Notes: generated by a model not told the origin, from the letters alone. A DNA stretch of 47,085 nucleotides from JBEKIK01 sp050013075 (GCA_050013075.1 JBEKFZ010000027.1:1-47085); one strand, 5' to 3'. Counted from the stretch's first letter, positions 24,462 through 32,497 are shown. Made by a program: numbers and translations.

Positions 24462-24690
24462 CAGAGCCGGGCCGTGTCGGATCTAATCAGAGCCGGGCCA
24501 TTAAGAGTTGAATCAGAGCCGGGCCGTGTCGGCCCGGTTGAAGTGGCATAAACGTCGTTTGGCGATCCCTATCCGGGGCGACACGCCCCGGCTCTGACCG
24601 GCGACACGCCCCGGCTCTGACCAGCGACACGCCCCGGCTCTGACCGGCGGCACGCCCCGGCTCTGACCGGCGACACGCCCCGGGCTTCGG
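24462..24690. repeat. REP/BIME array left of the RAYT-like gene
   Basis: Begins with one forward core (24462-24480, AGAGCCGGGCCGTGTCGG). Then comes a 111-bp unit (24488-24598) with two forward cores, a GGCATAAACG spacer and one inverse core. It ends in four further inverse cores (ACACGCCCCGGCTCTGAC type) at about 24601, 24624, 24647 and 24670, a 23-bp period with only 2-3 nt between cores; the last is degraded. The 111-bp unit recurs on the other side of the gene at 25215-25325. Confidence 0.9.
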
Positions 24691-24715
24691 TTAAATATAT
24701 GAGTTTGACCTTTTA

Positions 24716-25198
24716 TTAAGGCGTGGCACGTTGGTGGGAGATGTAATTGAAAATGTTATGGAAGTAGTCTTCTTTCCAAACCCATTTCACGCTGCCACCT
24801 TCGGACCAATAAGATTGACCTGTGGAAAAAGGCCATTTTTTCGAGAGCTTTTCACCAAGCCAACGTTTGAACCATTTTCGAACCGCGGCACCATCGGCAT
24901 CAGCAGTAAGTAAAACATGAACGTGATCTTCTCCAGCGGCCGCAATATGATAAAACCAGACGCCTGTTTGGCAAATCAACGGGATTACTGATTCGGCATA
25001 TTGCCTTTGTGACAAGTTAAAGATGACCGGTGGAAATTTCAGCAACCTTGTTTCCCTAAGCCACCGTTTGGGATCTGAACCAATGATTGGATCGCCATAG
25101 TGGTTCATTGAGCGATCTACCGTGCCTTTGGGATCGCCATGCAATCGTGTACCGTAAGTCCCAAAAGTTATGTGATAGGCGATAGGATTATCGTTCAT
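24716..25198 (-). CDS. REP-associated tyrosine transposase (IS200-like Y1 fold)
   Basis: HUH-type Y1 transposases cut and join single-stranded DNA at hairpins through a tyrosine. The 160-residue protein begins MNDNPIAYHITFGTYGTRLHG, the family pattern of a beta strand followed by GTRLHGD. It has the HUH metal site H92-V93-H94 in EDHVHVLL, and a C-terminal GGSVKWVW...NYISHQ helix whose Y152 is the likely nucleophile. I start at the ATG at 25198 (AAAGG just upstream) rather than an in-frame start inside the repeat. It is bounded on both sides by arrays of the same palindromic core, the hallmark of RAYT genes. All visible catalytic residues are kept, so it may be active. No IS200-type ends of its own were recognised. 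Confidence 0.85.
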   Translation of the reverse strand: MNDNPIAYHITFGTYGTRLHGDPKGTVDRSMNHYGDPIIGSDPKRWLRETRLLKFPPVIFNLSQRQYAESVIPLICQTGVWFYHIAAAGEDHVHVLLTADADGAAVRKWFKRWLGEKLSKKWPFSTGQSYWSEGGSVKWVWKEDYFHNIFNYISHQRATP

Positions 25199-25204
25199 AC
25201 CTTT

Positions 25205-25231
25205 ATTATAACAGCAGAGCCGGGCTGTTAA
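25205..25231 (-). promoter_or_regulatory. Promoter candidate for the RAYT-like gene, inside the repeat
   Basis: On the minus strand a perfect TATAAT (25205-25210) ends six nt before the ATG. TTAACA (25226-25231), within the right 111-bp repeat, lies 15 bp upstream of it. Transcription would start at or near the ATG. Confidence 0.45.
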
Positions 25232-25348
25232 GAGTTGAATCAGAGCCGGGCCGTGTCGGCCCGGGTGAAGTGGCATAAACGTTGTTTTGCAACCCCTTTC
25301 CGGGGCGACACGCCCCGGCTCTGACAGTCGACACGCCCCGGCTCTGAC
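25215..25348. repeat. REP/BIME array right of the RAYT-like gene
   Basis: A 111-bp unit (25215-25325) that differs from the left one (24488-24598) at eight positions by eye and has the same length and orientation. One extra inverse core (TCGACACGCCCCGGCTCTGA) follows at 25327-25347. Confidence 0.9.
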
Positions 25349-25409
25349 GGCAATTAGAGTTCAATGTAAGATGTAGCCTCATAATTCGTCGCTGTCGACC
25401 AGATCGCGG

Positions 25410-27734
25410 CTATTCCCTATCCACTAGCCCCTCCTTCTTCACCGGCCGGAGCAAACTATCGACTATCAATAGTTTCATCTGCCCGGCCGGCGGTGGAAAG
25501 TCCACGGTGGCCAGGCGCTCGGGACCGGACCCGCTTAGGGCTACGATTCGTCCCAGGCCGTATTGCGGGTGGCGCACCAATCCGCCTTGGATAAACTCCT
25601 CGGGCGAAACCGGCGCGGACGGCGCACCGCCGTTGGCCAATTCGGCGGCCGTGGTCAGTTGCAAAAATGGAAAACTCTTAACCGTACCGGCCGGCTCCGT
25701 GCGCCGAGCGACCGGCTCCTCGTACTGCTCACGCGATTGGTCCAAGGCGGAAAGTTCTTCTTCGGTATAAGATTCCGCATCAAATGAGGACGCGGCAAGC
25801 GATTCGCCCGGCCCGAAATTCAACAATTCCATTTCCTCCCGAGGCAACTCCATCAAAAAGCAACTGGGGATGGTCATCTTGCGCCGACCGCGAAAATCGC
25901 GGTATCGGGCCAGACTGATTTGCAGTTCCTGTTGCGCCCGCGTAATGCCCACGAACATCAAGCGGCGTTCTTCTTCGAGCCTATCGGGTTGTTCGCGGCT
26001 GCGCTCGTGCGGCAACAGGCCCTCTTCCGCCGCCACGATGAAGACCACTGGAAATTCCAGTCCCTTTGAGGAGTGCAAGGTCATAAGCGTGACCCGGTCG
26101 CTTTGAGTTTGCCAATCGTCCGTATCGTTGACCAGGCAGGTCTCTTCCAAAAACGCCTCGAGTTGATGGCCTCCGCCGCCGTGACGTTCGTCGAAATCCC
26201 GGGCAACGGTGAGCAACTGCTCGATATTGGCCAGCCGCTCTTGATCTTCCTCGTCGCCCGAAGCGTATTGCTCGCGGTACCCGGTCTCGTTAAGCAGATG
26301 CCCAAGGAGTTCTTCCAGCGGCCGATCGATCAGTTGCGAAAGCCTGTCGAAAATTTTCACAAACCTGCATATTTTGCCGGCAGTGCGCGAACTTATCGAA
26401 TTGATTTGTTTTACACGCTGGGCGGCATCGATCATGCCGATGCCGCCGTTGAGAGCGAACTCGGAGAGTTTTTCCACCGTTTTCTTACCGATACCCCGCG
26501 CCGGCGTGTTGATCACCCGCAGGAATGCCGCTTCATCCATCGGATTGTTGAGCATTTGCAGATAAGCCAGCAGGTCTTTAATCTCCCGGCGCTGGAAGAA
26601 TTCAAGGCTGTTGACCATCTGAAACGCAATGCCCTGGGCGTGCATGGCAAGCTCGAAGGCCAGGCTCAGGGCGTTGACGCGATAGAATACTGCAAAATCC
26701 CGAGGCCGGCGCCGCCCGGAGCGTATTTCATCGCCAATGCGGGCGGCGATCTCTTCGGCTTCGTCCTTGTGCGTTTCATATCGGACCAATCGGACCGGCA
26801 CGCCCGGACCGTTCTCGGTGTATAGGCTTTTTTCCTTGCGCCGGACATTGTGGGCGATCAGATCGGCGGCCACGTGCAGAATCCGCTTGGTGCTGCGGTA
26901 ATTGCGTTCCAGGCGAACGACTCGCACGTTGGGATAATCGCGTTCGAACTCCAAAATGTTGTTCAAATTCGCCCCCCGCCAACCGTAGATCGATTGATCC
27001 GGATCGCCGGTTACGGCCAGATTCGGATGGTCGATCGACAATGCCCGGGCGATTGCATACTGCGCCAGATTAGTATCTTGGTATTCATCGACGAGAATAA
27101 AGCGATAGCGTTCGTCCAGGCTTTGGCGAACTTCGGGATTCTCGCGGAGCAAAGTGGCCGTGTGTAAAAGCAGGTCATCGAAATCTGCGGCGTTTGAGGA
27201 AAGCAGGTTGGATTGATAATATGGGTAAATTTTCTGGACCAAATTCCCTATCAGATGGCTGGAACTGGCCTGATATTGGCTGGGGGAAATGAGATTATTT
27301 TTGGCCCAACTGATCGCCCGGGCGATTGCGTCCGGAGTTAGATGCGAAACGTCTGTTCCTGTCTGGCGGATGGCCTTTCGCAACATTTGGATGCTATCGT
27401 CGGTATCATAAATGGAGAAATTCTCATGCAAACCCACAAAAGAGGCGTATTTTCGCAATAATCGGGCACAAAAACGATGGAATGTGCCCACCCACACCGA
27501 ATTGTCGCCTACCAGACGCTCGATCCGCTGCTGCATTTCCTCGGCGGCTTTGTTGGTAAAAGTCAAGGCAAGTATGTGCCGGCTCGGTATGCCGCCGGCT
27601 AGCAGCCAGGCCACGCGATGGGTGACGACTCGGGTTTTACCGCTTCCGGCGCCGGCAAGGATCAACAGCGGCCCTTCCAAGTGCATCACGGCCTCGCGTT
27701 GCTGCGGCGTAAGTCCTTCGAGCAGGTGATTCAT
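25410..27734 (-). CDS. pcrA: UvrD/PcrA-type superfamily 1 DNA helicase
   Basis: PcrA/UvrD unwinds DNA 3' to 5' in repair and clears proteins from DNA. From the ATG at 27734 the protein has 774 residues. Motifs are in order: Walker A GAGSGKT (K33), VGTFHRFCARLLRKYA, LVDEYQDTN, TGDPDQSIYGWRGA, LERNYRSTKRIL, TLHSSKGLEFPVVFIVAAEEG and VGITRAQQEL. The C-terminal ~100 residues end in a Tudor-like GGLVRHPQYGLGRIVAL segment that binds RNA polymerase in PcrA. An in-frame TTG six codons upstream has no ribosome site. There is a TATAAT only four nt before the ATG, hinting at a leaderless mRNA. It is divergent from the alpha-CTD gene. UvrD and PcrA cannot be separated by eye. Confidence 0.93.
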   Translation of the reverse strand: MNHLLEGLTPQQREAVMHLEGPLLILAGAGSGKTRVVTHRVAWLLAGGIPSRHILALTFTNKAAEEMQQRIERLVGDNSVWVGTFHRFCARLLRKYASFVGLHENFSIYDTDDSIQMLRKAIRQTGTDVSHLTPDAIARAISWAKNNLISPSQYQASSSHLIGNLVQKIYPYYQSNLLSSNAADFDDLLLHTATLLRENPEVRQSLDERYRFILVDEYQDTNLAQYAIARALSIDHPNLAVTGDPDQSIYGWRGANLNNILEFERDYPNVRVVRLERNYRSTKRILHVAADLIAHNVRRKEKSLYTENGPGVPVRLVRYETHKDEAEEIAARIGDEIRSGRRRPRDFAVFYRVNALSLAFELAMHAQGIAFQMVNSLEFFQRREIKDLLAYLQMLNNPMDEAAFLRVINTPARGIGKKTVEKLSEFALNGGIGMIDAAQRVKQINSISSRTAGKICRFVKIFDRLSQLIDRPLEELLGHLLNETGYREQYASGDEEDQERLANIEQLLTVARDFDERHGGGGHQLEAFLEETCLVNDTDDWQTQSDRVTLMTLHSSKGLEFPVVFIVAAEEGLLPHERSREQPDRLEEERRLMFVGITRAQQELQISLARYRDFRGRRKMTIPSCFLMELPREEMELLNFGPGESLAASSFDAESYTEEELSALDQSREQYEEPVARRTEPAGTVKSFPFLQLTTAAELANGGAPSAPVSPEEFIQGGLVRHPQYGLGRIVALSGSGPERLATVDFPPPAGQMKLLIVDSLLRPVKKEGLVDRE

Positions 27735-27849
27735 GGAAATTATACTACCCAAGATTACAAAAATTGCTATACTACAAAGTCAACGTTGGGGCGTGCCCGA
27801 CGTCGTGAATTTTTTGGAGGATCTTTTTTACCTAATTGGGAGGGAACCC
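27735..27849. promoter_or_regulatory. Divergent promoter region pcrA / alpha-CTD gene
   Basis: Holds TATAAT for pcrA on the minus strand (27739-27744) and a repeated TATACTAC on the plus strand near 27741 and 27768. TTGACT at about 27778 on the minus strand could be a -35 for a second pcrA start, but the spacing to TTGTAA is only fair. GGGAGG at 27838-27844 is the ribosome site of the alpha-CTD gene. GGAGG is also present at 27817. Confidence 0.4.
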
Positions 27850-28140
27850 ATGGGCACTCGCATTCCACTTAACACAAAGGATTCAGATGCAAAGGGCATG
27901 GCCGATAAGCTTGAAATGAGCACGGCCGAGATTGGTCTTTCAGTACGCACTACGAACTGTTTGGAAGAACGAGGGATTTTTACGGTCAACGATCTGTTGA
28001 ATTGCACCCGGGAAGATTTGCTGGCCATCTCCAATTTCGGAGAAAAAACCCTGGAAGAAGTATATAAGGCATTGGAGGGAATCGGTTTTCAACGCCGGTA
28101 TAAACGTGAAGCGGCATGTGTATCGAGCAATCAGGCATAA
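27850..28140 (+). CDS. Free-standing RNA polymerase alpha-CTD-like protein
   Basis: This 96-residue protein is an N-terminal ~35-residue tail followed by an alpha C-terminal domain: IGLSVRTTNCLEERGIFTVN, DLLNCTREDLLAI, and FGEKTLEEVYKALEGIGF, the helix-hairpin-helix order that in RpoA binds UP elements, activators and the -35 factor region. It has no alpha N-terminal assembly domain. It probably binds DNA or regulators without joining RNA polymerase as a subunit; related stand-alone proteins occur in planctomycetes. The start is the ATG at 27850 behind GGGAGG; in-frame extension upstream into the pcrA promoter is unlikely. It leads a run of three more plus-strand genes. Confidence 0.85.
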   Translation: MGTRIPLNTKDSDAKGMADKLEMSTAEIGLSVRTTNCLEERGIFTVNDLLNCTREDLLAISNFGEKTLEEVYKALEGIGFQRRYKREAACVSSNQA

Positions 28141-28160
28141 CGGCCGCCTGAAGCAGAACG

Positions 28161-29606
28161 ATGGCATTGCCACCGCGGCCGGCAGTTCATTTTCTTAACC
28201 GAAAATTTTTTTATATTGCCGCCGGGCTATTTGGCGCGGGTGCCGTGTTCTTTTTAGCGACTTTGAGCGTCGGCGCGCGGCCCCGACCGCAAGCTGGAGA
28301 GATCGCTTTGGCACGCACGTTCCGTTGGTATCAAAAGAAACGCGGCAACCGGCGCACCGGTTCGCGGACGCTGGGCAGCATCGGCGAGGCCCTGTTCTTC
28401 GCCTTTTTCTTGTTTATCGGCGGCATTGTGCTTACGGTAATGATCTCCACGCTGGTGATTCCAGAATGGCAGGTCAATCACGAGTTTGTGGAACACAACT
28501 GCAAAGTCATAGGCAGGCGGCTCGACGAAAAGGAGGACAAGGGCGGGATGCTCTATCGCCCGGAGTTTCAAATCGAATATACCGTCAACGGCGTGGTTTA
28601 TCGCCCTTGGACGTACACAATCAGCAATCCTTATTCATCGGGAAAGGAAAGTCAGCAAGCGATATTGACTAAATTCAGCGTGGGCGACGCCGTTACTTGC
28701 TGGTTCAATCCCCTTAATCCCGCGCAAGTGGTTCTGGTGCGAGGATACAGTTGGTGGGTCTATCTGGTGCTCTTCGTGCCCGTGGCCTTCATCGTCATCG
28801 GCGCCGGCGGCTTGATCTATTTGCTATTGCACTGGGGCAAATCGGCCGAGCGCCGCTCGGCCATGACGCAACGCGCCCAGGAGCGCGACCTGTTCGGCAC
28901 GAACGGCGCCGCGGAGCACGAATATCCCAATGTGCCTCAGCGATCCGACATCACCAACAGCCCCGGCACGAAATTGCGCTATCGCTTGCCTATCGATACC
29001 TCGCCCGGCTGGGCGCTTTTCGGCACGCTCTTGGGTTGCATTATTTGGAACGGTCTTGTGACAATAATGGTGTATTTCGCGGTGCACGGACATCTTACGG
29101 GCAAACCGGATTGGATATTGACGGTTTTCTCGATCCCATTTGTACTGGGAGGACTGTTTCTGATCGTCTATTTCCTGCGGCAATTGCTGGTCACGGCCGG
29201 CATCGGACCGACGTTGTTGGAAATTTCCGATCATCCTTTGCATCCCGGCGGGGAATATCAAGTTTTTCTTTCCCAATCCGGCAATTTGAATATCAATAGT
29301 TTATCTTTATCGCTGGTCTGTCAGGAAAAGGCCACGTACCGGCAAGGCACCAATACCCGCACCGAGTTGCATCCGGTATATCGCCAGGATTTATTTCGCC
29401 GCGATAATTTCGAGATTCCGCCGGGTTTGCCCTTTGAAACAAATTGCCTGCTTACGGTGCCGCCGGGCGCGATGCACTCTTTCAAGTCGGGCCACAATGC
29501 CATCGATTGGACGTTGGTCGTCGAGGGCGATATCGCCAATTGGCCCGATTTCAAACGGGCATTCTCGGTGATCATTTATCCGGCCAACGGGAGGACCGCC
29601 TCATGA
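28161..29606 (+). CDS. DUF3592-type membrane protein with arrestin-like C-terminus
   Basis: The 481-residue protein has four or five membrane segments: near residue 16-38 (FFYIAAGLFGAGAVFFLATL), 76-98 (ALFFAFFLFIGGIVLTVMIS), 198-222 (WWVYLVLFVPVAFIVIGAGG), and two at about 285-350. Between the second and third lies a DUF3592-like region (CKVIGRRLDEKEDKGGMLYRPEFQIEYTVNG...VTCWFNPLNPAQVVLV), an extracytoplasmic domain of unknown function. The last ~120 residues resemble a beta-sandwich (GGEYQVFLSQSGNLNINSLSL). It begins 20 bp after the alpha-CTD gene and its stop overlaps the next start (ATGA), so it is translationally coupled to it. The role is unknown. Confidence 0.75.
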   Translation: MALPPRPAVHFLNRKFFYIAAGLFGAGAVFFLATLSVGARPRPQAGEIALARTFRWYQKKRGNRRTGSRTLGSIGEALFFAFFLFIGGIVLTVMISTLVIPEWQVNHEFVEHNCKVIGRRLDEKEDKGGMLYRPEFQIEYTVNGVVYRPWTYTISNPYSSGKESQQAILTKFSVGDAVTCWFNPLNPAQVVLVRGYSWWVYLVLFVPVAFIVIGAGGLIYLLLHWGKSAERRSAMTQRAQERDLFGTNGAAEHEYPNVPQRSDITNSPGTKLRYRLPIDTSPGWALFGTLLGCIIWNGLVTIMVYFAVHGHLTGKPDWILTVFSIPFVLGGLFLIVYFLRQLLVTAGIGPTLLEISDHPLHPGGEYQVFLSQSGNLNINSLSLSLVCQEKATYRQGTNTRTELHPVYRQDLFRRDNFEIPPGLPFETNCLLTVPPGAMHSFKSGHNAIDWTLVVEGDIANWPDFKRAFSVIIYPANGRTAS

Positions 29607-30025
29607 AAAACGAGCCCGCGGTCGTCATTCACCTCGGAGGAAACGGGCACAGTTATCGGCCGGGCGAAAGCCTGTCCGGCGAATATGCCTTCGAAGAATT
29701 ATCAGCCGAGCAGATCAAGGCCCTGGAAGTCTCCGTCCTTTGGTACACCGAAGGCAAAGGCGACGAAGACATGGCCGTGCATAAATTCTGGCGAACGGAT
29801 ATTGAAAACGGCAACGTCATCGATCCCCAACGGCCGGCGCGCTTTGAAACCATCCTTCCCAATAGCCCGCTCTCTTACGATGGACAAATCGTCAAGGTCC
29901 ATTGGTGCGTGCGCGTGCGGGCGTTTTTGCACCGCGGCGGCAAGGAAGTCCTCGGCCAGAAAGAATTCCGCCTGGGCGACATTCCACCCATTAAGAGTCC
30001 TGTGCAAAATCCCCCTGATATATAA
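29603..30025 (+). CDS. Small beta-sandwich protein coupled to the DUF3592 gene
   Basis: The 140-residue protein starts MKNEPAVVIHLGGNGHSYRPGESLSGEY and overlaps the preceding stop by four bases (ATGA), with GGGAGG upstream. Alternating polar and hydrophobic strands (ALEVSVLWYTEGKGDED, VHWCVRVRAFLHRGGKEV) suggest an arrestin-like fold, in keeping with the neighbour's C-terminal domain. There is no signal peptide. The pair may interact; no family is recognised with confidence. A long patch of hairpin repeats follows. Confidence 0.7.
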   Translation: MKNEPAVVIHLGGNGHSYRPGESLSGEYAFEELSAEQIKALEVSVLWYTEGKGDEDMAVHKFWRTDIENGNVIDPQRPARFETILPNSPLSYDGQIVKVHWCVRVRAFLHRGGKEVLGQKEFRLGDIPPIKSPVQNPPDI

Positions 30026-30027
30026 AA

Positions 30028-30190
30028 CCGCGACGGGCACCAACGGGCACCATGCGTAGCATGGTCGGTTGGTCGGTCGCGGGAAAAAATATGCAACGTC
30101 ATCCTTTTTCATAAAGCCGCGACCGTCGGTCGCGCATAAGATTTACAACTTGGATTGTTTGCCATTCGAGCGCGGCCATTGGTCGCGGCT
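30028..30190. repeat. Cluster of hairpin repeats (families B and C)
   Basis: One family B copy (ACCATGC-GTA-GCATGGT at 30049-30065, flanked by GGGCACC motifs) is followed by family C copies: CGCGACCGTCGGTCGCG at 30118-30134 and the less perfect CGCGGCCATTGGTCGCGG at 30171-30188. The cluster separates two genes on the same strand. Confidence 0.75.
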
Positions 30191-30195
30191 TTACA

Positions 30196-30816
30196 GTGCT
30201 TGAACAAAAACCTGCCGGCGAGAATCCCTTTTGCACCCGCCGCATCCGGCCGGGCGCCTTGCCGTATTGTTTTCCCCTTGGCCTTACCGTTGAAGATCTT
30301 GTCGATAGATTATCCCGCAATCGGTGGATGGGCGAGATCGTCGGTCCGCATGGTTCAGGTAAATCGACGCTTCTGGCATGTATTATCACTGCCATCCAGC
30401 GGACCGGAAGGCATCCGGTATCTTTCGAACTCCACGACGGCCAGCGCAGCCTGCCGCGCGGTTGGCGCCGCAAAATCAAATTGGCCGCACTAACCTCTCC
30501 GGCCATCGTCGCGGTCGACGGCTATGAACAACTCAGCGCTTGGAGCCGGTTTTGGCTGAAACGTTATTGTCGCCGCCGGGATCTGGGACTGTTTGTTACC
30601 TCGCACGCGCACAGCGGATTGCCGGAAATATTTCGCACCTCCGCATCGCTCGAAATGGCGCGGCAAATTGTGGATCGGTTAATGCAAAACCAACGGATCA
30701 CAATCCCCGCGGACCTCGTTGCCGATCTTTTCGCCCGACACGGCGCAAACATCCGGGAATTGTTGTTCGACCTCTACGATCTATTTGAACAACAACGAAA
30801 CAAGCCGGAAAACTGA
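30196..30816 (+). CDS. Small P-loop ATPase of unknown role
   Basis: The 206-residue protein has Walker A at 50-58 (GPHGSGKST) and a Walker B-like strand PAIVAVDGYEQLS. The rest is helical with basic stretches and resembles the minimal ATPase core of AAA/ABC-like planctomycete proteins. The GTG at 30196 (or TTG at 30199) is the likely start but has no clear ribosome site. It is the last of the cluster headed by the alpha-CTD gene. A MoxR or ABC assignment is not supported; function unknown. Confidence 0.65.
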   Translation: MLEQKPAGENPFCTRRIRPGALPYCFPLGLTVEDLVDRLSRNRWMGEIVGPHGSGKSTLLACIITAIQRTGRHPVSFELHDGQRSLPRGWRRKIKLAALTSPAIVAVDGYEQLSAWSRFWLKRYCRRRDLGLFVTSHAHSGLPEIFRTSASLEMARQIVDRLMQNQRITIPADLVADLFARHGANIRELLFDLYDLFEQQRNKPEN

Positions 30817-31091
30817 GAAACTTCTTTCCGCCCAAAAATAACCTATAATTGCATAAACTGCACAAATTGTGCGGGACTTTGGATAGCCGGAAAATTCGGC
30901 ATTAACCGCCCAACTTGCCTAATGGGTATAATTATCTAGGTAAATATCAAAGGCGGTTGTAGAAGACCCGGGTATGCGCTTGACAAGTGTTCCGCGGCGC
31001 GGTTTGATTCAATATGGGCAGAATTGCTGTGATTATCGTCAACTGCGAAATGTCTTCCAATGTTCAAATACCGTCCATGGAGTTAAAAATC
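30817..31091. other. Spacer upstream of the Tyr/Cys-rich protein gene
   Basis: Two TATAAT hexamers (about 30844 and 30927-30932) and one perfect TTGACA (30980-30985) are present, but none is paired with a partner at 16-18 bp. TTAACC sits 19 bp before the second TATAAT. No coding sequence or terminator was seen. Confidence 0.35.
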
Positions 31092-32177
31092 ATGTTGGCT
31101 AACAAAATGCGTTGTGTGTTGATTGCGTGTAGCATTGCGGCAATGCTGTCAATGCCTTCCGCCGGCAATGCAGGGCCGTTGCTCGATTGGTTGTGCGGCA
31201 CGTCATCCAATACGGCCGCCCAAACAACCTATACGACGCCTTATTATGCCGCGGAGTATGCCGCGCCGGCTTATACGGCCCCTGGCGGAGGTTGCTCTTG
31301 CGCACAGCAAGTAGTTCAGTATGCGCCTTACATGAGCTATCGCCCGGTGTTTTCCAGACCGGTGACAACATATTATACGCCAACCGCGGCTTATTATCCG
31401 ACAACGACATATTACCCTACGTCGGCATGTAGTTCGTGCGCCACGCCGGTAACGACATATTATCCCGCATCGGCGTGTAGTTCATGCGCCGCGCCGGTAA
31501 CGGCATATTATCCCACATCGTCATGTAATACGTGTGCCACGCCGGTAATGGCGTATCGGCCCGTGGGATTATTTACACAACAAGTTCGCTTGATCCCGTA
31601 TACAACCTATCGGATGGCATACATGCCGGTGACTTACGTCGGTTATGCGCCGGCTTGCACGACTTGCGCATCGCCTTGCATCTCATCTTGCGCATCGCCT
31701 TGTGCATCGTCTTGCGGATCTTGTAGTTCTTGTGGATCCGTCAGTTATGAAGGCACAACGACTTATGAAACTTCCTCTTGCGGTTCGTACCAAGGTGAAG
31801 TCGGCAGTAGTTACGTAGCGCCGTCCGCCCCGACGCCGGCTGCGTCGGCGCCGACGACCAGTCCGGCGGCTTCGTCGGAATATGCCCAGCCGAAAACATT
31901 CCAAGACCAGCGTCCGGCCGGCGATACTAAACCGTCGCTTCCGGATAACAACACCTCCAGTCCGGACAACAAGCCCGCGGCCAACCCGAATTCTGATTTG
32001 ACCCCACATCCGGAGACGCGATTGAATTCCTCTCCCGGGCCTCAATTGGGCAGTCCTGATAATCGCACTACCTCTTCGCCGGTGCGTCAGGCGATATATC
32101 TGGTCAAACGGCCGGCCCTGCCTGCCGAGTTTGCACCTCAGCAGACAAACGCCGGCTGGCGGGAATCGCGAGATTAA
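31092..32177 (+). CDS. Secreted Tyr/Cys/Pro-rich repeat protein
   Basis: I start at the ATG at 31092 behind GGAG; the 361-residue protein has a signal peptide (MRCVLIACSIAAMLSMPSAGNA). Three in-frame 16-residue repeats follow, of the type TTYYPTSACSSCATPV. Next is a Cys/Ser-rich stretch with CASPC and SCGSC motifs, and the last third is a disordered Pro/Ser/Asn region ending in TNAGWRESRD. The cysteines suggest disulfide crosslinking outside the cytoplasm, in a cell-envelope or surface role. No enzyme domain is present. It is likely specific to planctomycetes. A terminator hairpin follows. Confidence 0.75.
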   Translation: MLANKMRCVLIACSIAAMLSMPSAGNAGPLLDWLCGTSSNTAAQTTYTTPYYAAEYAAPAYTAPGGGCSCAQQVVQYAPYMSYRPVFSRPVTTYYTPTAAYYPTTTYYPTSACSSCATPVTTYYPASACSSCAAPVTAYYPTSSCNTCATPVMAYRPVGLFTQQVRLIPYTTYRMAYMPVTYVGYAPACTTCASPCISSCASPCASSCGSCSSCGSVSYEGTTTYETSSCGSYQGEVGSSYVAPSAPTPAASAPTTSPAASSEYAQPKTFQDQRPAGDTKPSLPDNNTSSPDNKPAANPNSDLTPHPETRLNSSPGPQLGSPDNRTTSSPVRQAIYLVKRPALPAEFAPQQTNAGWRESRD

Positions 32178-32210
32178 ACACAAATTCCATTTATATTAAG
32201 ATACCCTACT

Positions 32211-32241
32211 CGGCCCGTCTTTATCGGTTTAAGACGGGCCG
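32211..32241 (+). terminator. Hairpin after the Tyr/Cys-rich gene
   Basis: CGGCCCGTCTT (32211-32221) pairs perfectly with AAGACGGGCCG (32231-32241) around a 9-nt loop. The trailing sequence is CTCGATTTCTT, so the T run is weak. Confidence 0.65.
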
Positions 32242-32352
32242 CTCGATTTCTTGGGATATTTGGGGTGTTGACCGCCGCTAGCCGAACCGGGAATAATTCG
32301 TTAGATTCTAAGGGATTATTGTCCCCCGGATTTTAATATTCCAATAAATGGC

Positions 32353-32479
32353 TATTGAGTCTCAGGTAATGAATGTCGTGTTTTCGCCTCAGAGCCGGGC
32401 CGTGTCGGGTGCGGAATTACCGGGGCGACACGCCCCGGCTCTGACTTTTTATGCGACATTCTTTTTCTGAGACCCAATA
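32353..32479 (+). mobile_element. 127-bp palindromic element, copy 4
   Basis: Left TATTGAGTCTCAG, right CTGAGACCCAATA (32467-32479, one mismatch). The core is as in copy 1. It ends only 18 bp before the GTPase start, so the element forms most of that gene's leader; no ribosome site is visible in the remaining bases. Confidence 0.9.
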
Positions 32480-32497
32480 AAGTAGTTTGATACTAAG

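Noticed and set aside
24578..24690. CRISPR array (23-bp period of repeats)
   Set aside because: Units are separated by only 2-3 nt, with no spacers and no cas genes; they are inverse REP cores.
25410..27734. Naming the helicase RecB-like or Rep
   Set aside because: Motif set and Tudor-like end fit UvrD/PcrA; no exonuclease domain is present.
28161..30816. MoxR/transglutaminase-type operon
   Set aside because: The P-loop protein has only a short core without MoxR features and no DUF58 or transglutaminase gene is present.
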